Assembly (NCBI RefSeq): GCF_000471905.2
Contig: NW_006499883.1
Coordinates: 3,339,468 to 3,403,467, forward strand
Length of the DNA: 64,000 bases
Source: Amborella trichopoda
Lineage: Eukaryota; Streptophyta; Magnoliopsida; Amborellales; Amborellaceae
Reading direction: 5' to 3'
In this document: in pieces, positions 11,631 through 24,984 of the stretch
Position numbering within the stretch: the stretch's first letter is position 1
Layout of the letters: the number at the start of each line of letters is the position of its first letter
Notes under the pieces: model-generated
Told to the model about the DNA's origin: nothing
Database searches by the model: none
The model's input: the letters and a program-made list of their open reading frames with translations, nothing else
Made by a program: the position numbers and the translations under genes

Positions 11631-14600
11631 TTGATCAAACTGGAGATACCCAAATCATTAAAGCTGGGGAAACTCAGTTTCAGCAATCCAAAGGTTTGGA
11701 TTGTTATAGGAATAGGAGTTGCAGGTATTGTCATATTGAGCAAGAGAAGGAGAAAGAATGTAGTGAAAGAAGATTTTGGGGCTTTTATCGAACGTTTTGA
11801 GCTTCTTCCTTCTCTTCAGCCGCCACCTCCTGCTGCTCGCCACCTACTTTCTGATCTTAGTTTTGCAGTTAAAGACATGTAAGATTGAATATGATGGGCT
11901 TTTCTCTCTCTAATTTGATTTGTGAATTCATTCGTATCAAAAATTTATTTTATTTTTATTTAGCAAAAAAAGGTAATGTGTTTTTTAGATATATTATTGG
12001 ATGTGGGTTGTGCCTTGAAAATTGTGCTTGAATACTAGTGTGCATAAAAAACATTTAATTCATTCTGTGGTATATTTTGTATGTGGTAATGGAGAGGAAT
12101 TGCAGTTTCGATATTGAATAGTGCGTAATGCAATATTCATATGTTTATTTTTGATCTTGGAAGGTTTGTTTGTGTGTTATAGGTAGGACATTGTACTATC
12201 AATATCAAATGTGGAATAATAAAAAAATTAATATTTTAACTTATTATTTGGTAATTTTTGCTTGTGGGTTATGGGTATAAATTCACATTTTCAATATGTA
12301 ATCGTGCATAAAACAAAATTTTAGTTATTTGATTACGTCCTTTTTGATAATTTTGATCATGGGTTATTGTTGCATATATATTGACCGCTACTGAGCTCAC
12401 ATTTTAATATTTTAACATAATTTTTAGTAATTTTTGTGTATGGATGGTGGCGCTCATGGCAGTTTCTATATTGAAGAGCACATAACATAAAATTTTGTGG
12501 TTCTATTGGATTCTTGCTTATATTTTTTTCATGTGGATTGTTGGTTCAAATTTTGCAGTTTTGATGTCGAAGGGTATATTACAGGGTTTGGAAATCCTGA
12601 CTGGAAAGGTAGTCATGAAGCAGCTGTTCGAACAGCTGTGGCTGTCTCATGCCTTTTGAAGAAGGGGGCTACTTGTGTTGGGAAGACTATCATGGATGAG
12701 TTGTGTCTCAGGTTAGTCATCTTTTCCTGTAATTTTACATTTTGTTAGTCTGTTTAATCCATGTTGATTTATTTATGATCAATGGAGTGATTGGGATTAT
12801 ATTGATGGACAGTTTTTTGGGGTGTTCTTTTCATCTAAATTAAAGTAATAATCAGCATAGTTTAGATGGGTGGTTTTTTTGGGATTTCCTCTGCATCCTG
12901 ATCAAAGTAGTGATCAGGATTTTATGAGACTTCTCTACCAACTTGTCCCAAAAGGTTTTCAAGGCGCACTAGGAGTAATGAGATAATTAAATCTTATTAG
13001 GTGCTTGGGCATTGAAGGCTGAGGCTGTATTCATCTTGTCACACACCTGATACTACTTTAGTGATCTAGCTATAAAAGATAGAGTTCTCAAAGGTGACGA
13101 TATCTGAAATGAATAATGAATGCTTCCCTTGCATGGTTAATGATGAACCCTTCGCTACCAAGTGAGCACCATTCAATACAAAACTGGTCTCAGTTTGTAG
13201 AATCATAGAGAATCTAATCAGGCTTTGCTACTTAGAGAGTCACTCTTTGATTCTCTCATTGTTCTTGATTTGAAGCATATTATAGGATGAGAAAATCCTA
13301 TGGTCCTTGAACTTGTGAACTCTTATTGAGATCAAAAGGCTCAGATTGACCCACTTTAGCCTATGTTGCTCAAAAGAAGATGTCAGCCATTAAAGAAAAA
13401 ACTGTAATAAGAGAATGATGTGAATTTCCAGTATTGTTGAATGGCACTTGAATTATCTATATTCTTCCTTGTGATTTGTTTGATCTTTGCATTGAGTTGA
13501 GTATTGCGAGTGGCTTTTCCATTGGAGGTCTAGTGTGTCAACATAATGTAAATCCTGGTATATAAATTTCTAAAGGGAAATTTATCAAGATACCTATAAG
13601 ATATGAACTATTCAACAATTACCCTTTTGGAACTACTGGAACTCAAGACCATGTGTTTCTTTATGGGTATTTTGAAATTACATAAAAAGATATGGGTAAA
13701 ATGAGATGAACTATTCATCAATTTACCCATTTAGAACTATTGCAACTCAAGACCATGTGTTTCTTTATGGGTATTTTGAAATTAAATTAAAAGATATGGG
13801 TAAAATGTTAAATTGTTGATCTATTATTTGTAATTTGATAAATTTCCCATTATTTATTCATGCACTGTGATTGAATGGGTGTTAAATAAATTATATCCAG
13901 ATCACCAGGGTAAATATGCTTTATGGAATAATGATGTTTTCACCATGGAGAGAAATTTTGGAAGCTCTGATTTAAAGTTCAAAAAAGGGGTTGGACATGG
14001 AACTCCTTGTTGTAAAAAGCACTTGGGTTATGATAGGGTAGGTCCTATGTTTGGGCTATCAGGAATGTGGAAAAGCTTTTTTAGTTGGTTATTTGAGCTT
14101 ATTTCATATATTCCTTTTCTTTATTTTGTGTTGGGATTTGCTTCCCGTCTTGGTTTGATGATTCCTACTATTACTTCATCTGGGTACCTATATGACTTTG
14201 ACACTGTGTGTGCATGCATATGCTCAAAGAGAGTATATGCATACATAGCAAGCTAGTTGCACTGATTTTTACGCATTCTATTTAATGAGATTGCAGCATC
14301 ACAGGTGAAAACCGACATTATGGAACACCCACCAACCCTGATGAGCCATCACGAATGCCTGGGGGATCTTCAAGTGGTTCTGCTGCGGCTGTTGCTGCTG
14401 AACTTGTTGACTTTTCTCTTGGTATATTTTGAGCTTCACTTTAGTGGGGAGATTATGCCATTTGATTTCCCTAATTTGTCGTGTTCAATATTATTTAGCT
14501 CCATTTTTTAAACATTCTTGCATCAACCGAACTCTTAGACTGGGGTCATGTAATAGATGAACAGATGGGTATAGACTTGGGTATACAAGAAAGGATAATA

Positions 14601-17600
14601 ATGGAAATGATGTAGGCATAATAGTAGACAAAGACTTAAAAGATAAAGTAGCTAATGTCAAGAGAATAGGTGATAGTCTCCTATTAATTAAACTTGTATT
14701 ACGGGAGGAGATAGTTAACGCAATTATCTCTTAATTCTATCCTCTAATCCTACTTGTGGTGCATAACACTTTTTTTTTATTTTTTATTTTTTATTTTATT
14801 TTATAAAAAAAAAATGTGTTTTGCACCACAAGTAGGATTAGAGGATAGAATTAAGAGATAATTTTGGGAGGACATGGATGAAATAGTCCAAGAGATACCA
14901 AATGGAGAGATGACCTTTTTAGTAGGGGACCTAATGGTCATGTAGGGAAGGATAGTAGAGGATATGAAGGGGTACATGGGGGATATGGGTTTGGGGAAGG
15001 AGATGAGATGGATGAGACTATCTTAGATTTTGCTATGGCCTACGACATAGCAATAGCAAACACTTACTTTAAAAAGTGAGATTAACATTTAATAACTTAT
15101 AAAAATGGATCACATAAAAGCATGATAGATTTCTTCTTTGTTAAGAAGGTAGATCAACCATCATGTAAACATTGCAAGGTTTTCCTAGGAGAGAGTTTGA
15201 TTGCCCAACATACGCTCGTAGTTATGGACATCATGTATAAAGACATGGAAGAGAAGGGGTGAAATTAATAGGTATCCAAGAATTAGGTTGTGGATTTAAA
15301 AAAAAAGAGAAAATAGACTTCTTTAAGGATAAATGTGTTAAAGAAGGAAAATGAGACTCTGAACATGATCCCATTGTTGTGTGGAATGAGATGGTGGTTG
15401 TATTAAGAAAGTGGCAAAAGAAGTTTTAGGAAAATCGAGAGAGAAAAGAAATTCCGATAAAGAAATTTGGTGGTGGGGTGATGAGGTTCAAAATGCCATT
15501 AACAAAAAACGATCATGTTATGAAATTTGGCAGTGTAATAAAAATGATCAAAATACAGTTAACAATTTCAAAAAAAATAAAATAAATAGAAATGACCAAA
15601 ACTTAGAAGAATATAAAAGTGCTGAGAAAGATACTAAACAAATAATAAGTAAGGCTAAACTTAAGACATATGATAATTTATACAGTAAACTGGGAATAAG
15701 AAAAGGTGAAAAGGATATCCTCAAATAAGCAAAAATGAGAGAGAGAAAATATATGAATCTAAACTGTACTAAATGCATTAAGAGTGAGGATCAACGGCTC
15801 ATGGTGAAGGAAGAAGAGGTCAAAGAAAGGTGAAGAGTTTATTTTTAAAAATTATTAAATGATGAACACAATGAGAACATTGCGGTAGAAGGAGTTAGCA
15901 TAAATGAGGGCAGAGGTCATAGATAATACATTTGTAGGATTAGGATATCGGAAGTAAAAGAAGCTTTGAAAAGGATTAAGATAAGAAAGGCTTTAGGACC
16001 AGATGGTATCCCGATAGAGGTTTGGAAGTGCATGGGGGAGATTGGCATTGACTGGTTGAGCAAGCGGTTCAATAACGTGTTGAGAACAAAGAAAATGACA
16101 GGCAAATGGAGCAAAAGTACTTTGGTACCTATTTAAAAGAAAAAATGATACACAGAGAATTGTGTGAACTGTCGAGGGATTAAACTTATGAGCCACACTA
16201 TGAAGCTTTAGGAGAGAGTGATTGAGCAACGACCAAGGCATGCAACAAGTGTATCAGAAAACCAATTTGGTTTTATTCCAGGAAGGTCAACAACCGAGGC
16301 TATTTTTCTACTTAGGCAATTGATTGAGAAGTTTAGGGTGAAGGGAAAAGATCTCCACATGATCTTTATTGATTTACAGAAAGCTTATGATAGACTACCT
16401 TGAGATTTGATTTGGTGGGTGTTGGAAAAGAAAAGAGTCTCCAAACACTACATCGACTTGGTGAGAGATATGCACGATGGGGCACTAACTAGTGTACTAA
16501 TACTAACAAGGAGTAGAGAGACGAGTGAGTTTTTACTGACAATAGATTTACATCAGGGGCAAGCATTGGGCCCATAACTCTTTGTCTTAGTTATGGACGG
16601 CTTAACTAGACACCTACAAGATGAGGTACCGTGGTGCATGTTGTTTGTAGATGACAGTTTTGATCGATGAGACCCGAAACAACGTCAATACAAAGTTAAA
16701 ACTTTGGAGGGATGCTCTAGAATCTAAAGGTTTTAAAATTAGCCGGACAAAGACAGAGTATAAGAAATGCAAGTTTAATAATAATAGGAGTAGAGATGAG
16801 GCGAACTAGTACGTTATATGTGGTGTTTAATTTTTCTCGTTTTTACTGACCGGAATACTTACAAAGGTCCAATTACAATTAAATAAACTCAAAATAAACA
16901 AAAAACAATTAGAGAAAAGGTTGTCACTTGATGCCACTAATAAAACTTCTTTTATTCAATAAACAAAAATCAAATAATACTCATGGGAACAAAAATGAAG
17001 AAGATTGCAAATCATAAAACAAGATGCCAGAAGATTACCTCAACTGGACTTTGCACACCTCACTCCGGGTCTCCTCCTATGGCTGTGCTTCACGAGGGGG
17101 GGCTTGCATGAGAGACTTATTGAGCATCGCCCTTCTCATCCTTGAAGCAATGCATCTTAAGCTACAAGAGATGCGTATGCTGAATGAAAGCATAAAAATA
17201 TGTGTGCAAGGCATATCTTGTTTTGTTCTATGAATGACTCATACGTGTCGGTGTATGAGCCATTAAGAACTGCTTAGGCATGCACGAGCGGCTTGAGAAG
17301 GAATATGCAGATTGCAGATCCTCCTCTAATGGGAAAATCAATGGCTATTAAGAAGTATAACGATCTGAAAATAGTTGAAGGTAGAAAGATATCAGAACAC
17401 GTGCATACTTTAAGGGCACTTGTTTGAGAGATGGAGGCGATTGAGATGTGGCCCTTGAAACCCATGCAAGTGGTTCACATGTTAAATACTCTCCCTGCTT
17501 CTTGGGAGGTATTCATCTCATCCCTTGCTACCCGAGAGATGGCTTCTAGGCTAGATGAGCTCATCACATTGCTCAAGGGCGAAGAGGAGAGGTAGAACGC

Positions 17601-20600
17601 TTGAAACACACTGGCACCAAGGGATATGGTGGACATGGTAAACTCTGAACCCTACTTTAAATCTAGCAAAGGAAAGGGTAAAATGAAAAATAAAAGAAGG
17701 GGAGAGGAAAAGAAAGAGAGAGAAAATAAGTTCTAGGGAAAGAGAGAAACCAAATCTTGCTACATATGCAAGGAGGGTGGGCCACATTTCCAAGGACTGT
17801 AGGTTCAATAAGAACCTTGAGGCTAATAGAGGACTTTGCGTGTGTAATATTCAAGACACTACTTGCCGACCTCAAGGGCATGTCTGGGTGTCTTAACTCA
17901 GGAGCTACGATTCACATGTCAAACATCAAGGGTGGCTTCTGCACTTTTACATCCGTGGGGCCGGGCGAGCAGCACATCTACATGGGGCGGCAGTAAAAAA
18001 TCGATGTTCTTGGTGTTTGTGATCATGCTCTTGAGATGAAGAATGGAAAGGTCTTGGTCTTAAAGCGAGCACTCTATGCTCTTGACATGAGGAAGTGCTT
18101 GGTTTTGGTCTCAATAATGCTAAAGCCGGGTTTATCACCACCTTCTCTGGCGATTGTCAAAAACCATGATGAGATTGTTAGGATCGGTCTTCTTGTAGGC
18201 AGTCTTTATTCGATTGAAATAAAAGAGGTAGTTGCTTATGTCTCGTCTTCGAATGATGTGGATGCTTTGTTATGGCATATGCAACTAAGGCACATAGGTT
18301 TTAAGAGAATGAAAAGACTAAGAAAAGATGGAATTCTGAAAAATTATAAAGGCAATCTATCAAAGGGGTGTGAGTCATGTGTGCAAAGAAATTAACAAGG
18401 AAAAATTCCACCAAGGCTTAAAGAGCTTCTAGCGTATTAGAAATCATTCATAGCGATATTTGCGGTCCAATGAATGTGGCTACCAAAAGCCGCAAAAGAA
18501 ACTTCATCACCTTTTTGATTACCACTTGCGATATGACCATATATACTTGATGCACACAAAATTCGAAGCCTTAGAAAAATTCAAAGAATAAAAAGCTGAG
18601 GTTGAGAACCAAACAAATCTGAAAATCAAGGTCTTAAGAACCGATAGCGGTGGTGAGTACTCCTCACAACTCTTTAGTGACTTGTGTGTGGAGCATGGTA
18701 TTATTCACCAATACACCATGCCTTACACACTCGAGCAAAATGGAGTTGGAATAGGACCTTGGTAGAAATGGTGAGGAGCACGATGAGACATGCAAAGCTC
18801 TCCCTAGATTTTTTGGGAGAAGCAATATTGGCGGCATACTACTATATCCTGAGCCGGATTCCCACCACGGCTGCTTCTCTTACTCCTTACGAGATATTCA
18901 CTAATCATACACCGTTCCTTGATTGCCTAAGAGTGTGCGGTTGTTCTGCCCATGTCTTAATCCCTTACCAAAATAGGACAAAACTAGATCCCAAGACTAT
19001 GAAGTCTATATTCATCAGCTACCCCTTACCTTAAAAATGGGACGGTTAATGGTATGCTAATTGTTAGTAGCTCAATAGTCCTCGTGTCGAAAACAAAGAA
19101 ATTCCTTGCACAACACTTTGATATAAATGATTTAAGTGAAGCTTCATATGTGTTGGACATCAAAATTATAAGGAATAGAAAAGAGCGAACCATTCAAGAA
19201 CCATTCAACTTTCTTTGGCAGCCTACTGCAAAAGGGTATTGGAAAAGTTTGAAATGGATTAGTGTAAGCCCATTTCTATGCCTATCAATAAGAAGACAAA
19301 GCTAAGCAATCAAATGTGCCATGAGGACGACGACGAAAAAAGGAAAGCCATGGAAAGAATACCCTATAGAAGTGCGATAGGGTCCCTTATGTATGCCATG
19401 TCAGGAACAAGGCCAGCCTTGTCCTTTGCCATGAGCATGATTAGCTGATTCCAATGCAATCCTAGGATTGACCATTGAAGGGCGGTTAAGAGCGTTCTGA
19501 GATACTTAAAAAGGATTTAAGAATTATGCGCTTACATATCGAGAAGGATAAAAAATCGCTATCCAAGGATATTCCGATGCGAGTTATTAGGGAGATCCAG
19601 ATGATGCGAAGTCCACATATAGATATGTGTTTATACTTGGAGGAGGGGCTGTTTCTTGGAAGTGGAAGAAATAGGATGTGGTAGCGTTATCCACCATGGA
19701 GTCAGAGTATGTGGCATGTTGTATGGCAGTCAAGGAGGCTGTATGTATTAAGAAGTTTCTTAATTGGCTTGAGTTTGCGCACGTAGACTGTGAGTGCGTA
19801 AGAATCTTCTGCGACAACATGGCTGCGATATGTGTGTCCAAAGAGCCACGATTCCATACAAATTCCAGGCATATAGATCCCTGCTTTTCTCATCAGTACA
19901 ATGAGGTGTAGTGTGGAGAGATCGAGATCACATACCAATGTTTTAAAATGCGGGATGCGGCCAAAAGCGTTGGGCGGGCCGATGCGGCGATACGGCTAGA
20001 TGCGGTCCGGATGCCGGTGCATCGTGGCAATGTGGTTCATAAATATAAAAAAATTATAAAAAATTAAAAAAATTGGTTAATGCATAAAAAATATATGGAG
20101 GTGATATATGTGATAGTAGATATTTAGATTATTCATTAACTCAAAAAGTATTAGCTGTTGAAGATTTTGTATCCACTATACCCTGATAGAAACTAGAAAC
20201 TAGCCTCATAAAACATTCAACAATCACAACCGTAAAGCACAAATCTGCAACCAAAAACTTTAAAGTTACAAATTTTATAAACTCTTTAATCTTGAAAAGA
20301 GTCCATGAAGTCTATGTAGTTCTTCGACTCGATTTGTAAACTTTTATAAATTCTATATATTTATAAAAATGTTATAACTTTACGATATCAGAGCATTTAT
20401 GAAGATCAATAAGTTTTATAAACTCATTAATTTGTAACTTTACTGTATTAGTCTATGAAACTCCTTAAAGTTACAAATTTTATTTGAAAAGTACTGGGAA
20501 AAGTTCTTCGATTTGTAACTTATTAATCTTCATGGACTTTTAGTTTGTAGTATCTTGTATTACAAATTGAAGAACTTCAACAAATTAAATTTCCTCCCAT

Positions 20601-23600
20601 TTTTTTTTTTTGATTCAATCGATCTAATAAAAGCCATGGATGTGGTTGAAAAATGCTGTTTAGGTGGTTTAATACCCCCCCAAACCCTTCCCCCCATTTT
20701 CAAAGGTCAAAATGACCTTATTGCCCTTACCCAAGGGGTATAGTTTTGAAAAAAATAGCGGACAGATTATGCGGTCGATGTGGGATGCAGCTCTGATGCG
20801 GTCGCATCTCTCCAAATCGCATATGTGGGAAAGTGCGATGCGCTGAGTGGTGCATAGCGCTTGATGCGGCTGCATTTTAAAAAACTGTCACATACATACC
20901 TACAGAGGTAATGGTTGGAGACTCGCTTACAAAGGGGTTAGTTGCAGGTGTTTTTATAAAACATGTAAAAGAGATGGGGCTGAGAGAGAGTGAGGAAGAG
21001 ATATTGTAATTCCTTCAAAGGTCAAGTGGGAGATGTTAGGCATTTGTGGCTATTAAAGGCCTTATGAGAGCATGTAATGAATATTTTGACAATGGAACAA
21101 AAACTCAGTAGAAGTATGATCCAATTGGACCAAGATAGGCAAATGTTATTTGCCGATACTTAGACTAGGTTCAAGTGCTAGGCCACTCGAGTTGGAAAGC
21201 CCTTAATTACTTGGGTATAATGCACAATCGAGGAGGGTTAGCAGGGTTATCTCTTGATAAGGTCGCAGTTGCCCAGGGTAGTGAGCCAAGGGACTCTGTG
21301 ACCCTTGTGTGTGATGGTAGGCCTGTAGAGACGAGGGCTAAAGCCTCATCACTGAACCATTACATGACATGTGCATATGATAATCGTATTGAGAAAGAGA
21401 GTAACCATTGACGGTGATATGGGTACCTGTGCGAGAGATGGCCCCTATGCACCATAGAGTTGTGGTTGCATCAGGTCTGTGTGACCTTGAACTTGTCTCT
21501 AGGGGAGAACCTGTAATCTATAGACTAGGATTGTGTTCCCTCACCAATTGGTTGAATTTGGTAGGCCAATCATGAACCCCTGCGATGGACTGTGGGTCGT
21601 GGGAACTACTGAGTCAGTTTGAGAAAGTGTGTTAATTATAGTTTGCAGTAGAAGATCAAGTGCTTCAGCAAATTTATAATTCCTTGAGCTAGTTGGATCC
21701 GGATCCCATCAAAATTATTTAGAATTAATTATTTTGATGCTAAATGAGTCTTAGATTGATAGTTTTAATTTTTAGAGGTCTCTGGATATTTTATTTTCTC
21801 ATAATGGATTTATAAATATAGAGAAATTGAATTTTCAGTATTTTAAATATTCAGAGAGAAAAATACAATAATAAATCTTTTCTAAAAATCATTTTACTAT
21901 TTTTAGAATTTCATATAATATATGGGGGCCCACCATAATTGAATTTGATGGTGCGTGGGGCTCACGAGAGACTTCGTATGTGGCACACCCCACTTAGCGG
22001 GGTTTCTTTCCTTTTTGTGGAAAGGCCATCTAAGGCACTTAATGTAAATGAAACATTATGGAAAGTTTTGTAATTTAAGAAGTTTGAAATTTCAAAGAAA
22101 GCATGTATAAGAGATTTATACAAGAGATAGGAAAGTATGATATATTTTTTATATTTATTTTATTGGATGGGATTAGGTTAATTAAGCTGAAGGATAATAT
22201 TCTTGCACCTTTCTTTTAATCATGATGGCCGATCTAAGAATTGTATGGCTAAGATCTCTCACCCCACATGTCACCTATGATCAATGGTCTGGATCTATAA
22301 TCTCCATAAAGATGGCTAATCTTAAGAAACCCTAACCCTAGAGAACATCTATAAATAGGGGGTCATTCTCTACACCTCTCTCTATATCTCTCTCCCTCTC
22401 TAGGTGGCATGCCATGCTCTCTGATCTCTCTCTAAGCTCTCTTATCTCTCTCCATTATAAAATATTAGAAAGGAAAAGGGGGGCACGCCCCACCTAGATA
22501 TAAGAGAGGGGCATGCCCTACATAGGTAGGCATTGAGGCCTAGCCTAATCATGCAGCTTGTTGCACCATAGCTCTCTAATTTGAAGGGTTGTAGCCTAAA
22601 GTTTCCCATACTTCAAAGATTTGAGATAGACCATTGATCCTGTGCTCGATCCTGTGCGCCATTGGAGGAGGAGACTCGAAATGGGGTGTGTAAAGTCCAG
22701 TTGAGGTAATCTTTGGGCATCTCTCTATGGTTTGAAGTCTTATCTTTTTCTTGTTCCTATGAGTATTATATGATTTTTGTTTATTGAATAAAAGAAGTTT
22801 TATTAGTGGCAGCTAATGAGAACCTCTTTTGTCATTTTGTTTTAGTTTATTTTAAGGTTATTTATTTGTAATTGGACCTTTGTAAGTGTTCTAGTTGATA
22901 TAAAAGAGAAAAATTAAAAATGGCCGTGCTAGTTCACCTTGTCCAACTTTCATTTTGGAGGGATGCGCTTGAGTCTAGAGGTTTTAAAATTAGCCGCACT
23001 AAGATAAAGTATATGGAATGCATGTTTCGTAATAATAGGAGTAGAGATGAGGAAGTAGTTAAAGATTGATGACCAGAAAATACCAAAAAGAGTGCACTTT
23101 CGATATCTTAGGTCGATAATCCAAGAAAGTGGAGATATTGGGGAAGATGTCACACAAAAAATTAGAGCTGGATGGGCGAAGTAGAGATGTGCAATCAGAA
23201 GTTTATGTAACCGCATACCAATGAAGCTGAAAGGCAAGTTGTATCGGACAGTTGTGAGACTAGCTTTGCTCTATGGGATGGAATGTTGGGCAATCAAAAA
23301 ATAATATACCTATAGAGTGAGTGTAGTAGAGATGAGGATGTTGAGTTGAATAAATGGTAAGGCAAGAAGGGATAAAATTCGAAATGAATACATTTGGAAA
23401 AATTTAGGTGTGTCACCAATAGGCAATGAGAAGAGAGTAGACTTAGGTGGGCTGGTCATGTGTGACGCAAACCCAGTACAACACTTATTAGGAGGTGCAA
23501 GTTAGTTCAAGTGGAAGGCTCAAGAAGGGCAAGGGTAGGCCTAAAAGGGTATGGTTAGAAGTAATGAGAAAAGATATGGGCACTTATGACCTCACTGAGG

Positions 23601-24926
23601 GGATCCTTAATTAAGCAAAATGGCGAACCAGGTTTCTTGTAGCCAACCCCAAATAGTTGGGAAAAGGCTTTGACGATGATAGTGAAGGAAAAGATCTCGA
23701 GCTTGACATAAAAATAACTCTCAACCATTTGTTTTCTACTTTTGGCTACAATTTTATTGATGGTTTGTAGCATTGAGTGAAAAAAATTGATTGACCGTAG
23801 TTGCTCTGTTGGATTTGTAAATGGTTTCCATCAGTGATATTTTTCTATAATTCGGAGGGGATTAGCTTTTACTTTATTTTCAAGCCTACATGTACTCGTG
23901 ATTACCTTTTGATGCTGATTAGGTTTCTTTTTTTTTTTTCCTGTGACAGGTACTGACACAATTGGATGTGTGAGACTGCCAGCAGCTTTTTGTGGTCTAC
24001 TCGGTTTCCGCTCCTCTCATGGGGCTGTCTCCACTATTGGTGTTGTGCCCATCTCTCAAAGTTTAGATACTGTTGGTATGGTTTTATAAACATTTCCATC
24101 TATAATTTAGTATTTATTACTTATATATGAATTTGTGAGAATTTGCTTTTGTTCTTCGATTGTCAATAGTTTATTGTAAAAGGTGAGTTCTGTTTGCTGC
24201 CACATGCCAAGTCAGTATGTCTTTGGAGGTTTGCCAGTAGATTCGGCTATAGTTTTTTTATTACAGTTATTCTGACCCGTGTTAGAAATGACCCTTTGTC
24301 AGCAATAACAATATACTCAAAATGATTTCATGCACCTGCAAGAGGAAACAGTCTATTTGTTCCCTTGGTCAAAAACCAAGATAGGTTTATTTTTAGGACT
24401 CCAAATTTTTGGGATGTATCGGCTTCAACCAATTATTGGATGGTTAGATGTGCTTGAAAACTCAAAATCTATTTTTTTTTAAAATAAACATCTGGTGATT
24501 TTTATGCGAGATCCCCAAATTTCATTGTAAAAATAACCTACCTCCCAAGTACCCTTTTTGCCTGAGGGAGTAAGTGTACAACTCTCTCTCTCATGGGAGT
24601 AGAATATACGTGCTAAACAATAAAAGCTAAAGAAAAAAAATATTTTGTCGTTTCTGTAAATGACTGATATCTTTAGATGAAAAGATAAAAGTGCCATGCC
24701 ATTTACTTAAAATGCTTCATTTTTTTTGTAATTTGTTAAAAAGTAGAATCTTATTAAAAATACATTTAGATATTAAAATTTTATTCAACTTATTGAATTT
24801 ACATATCCCTACTCCCCCTCTATTGCCATTTAGGACAGTTGATAACCTCATCAGTTGGGGTTATGATAATCATTTAGACATAATATTACAGGGAAGATAG
24901 TGCATAGAAACCACTTCATACAAATG

Positions 24927-24984
<58 letters not shown>

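Larger units (their letters stand above)
14422..23949 (+). other. OM64 intron 3 (9.5 kb), filled by LINE, copia and hAT
   Basis: Donor GGTATATT at 14421/14422 and acceptor GTGACAG at 23949. The split codon gives Gly-Thr-Asp of the amidase core (G176-T177-D178), so the junction is well supported despite its length. The interior is an RTE-type LINE in two blocks around a degenerate copia element that carries a hAT insertion. Flanking unassigned DNA (14422-14560, 23690-23949) is AT-rich. Confidence 0.85.
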
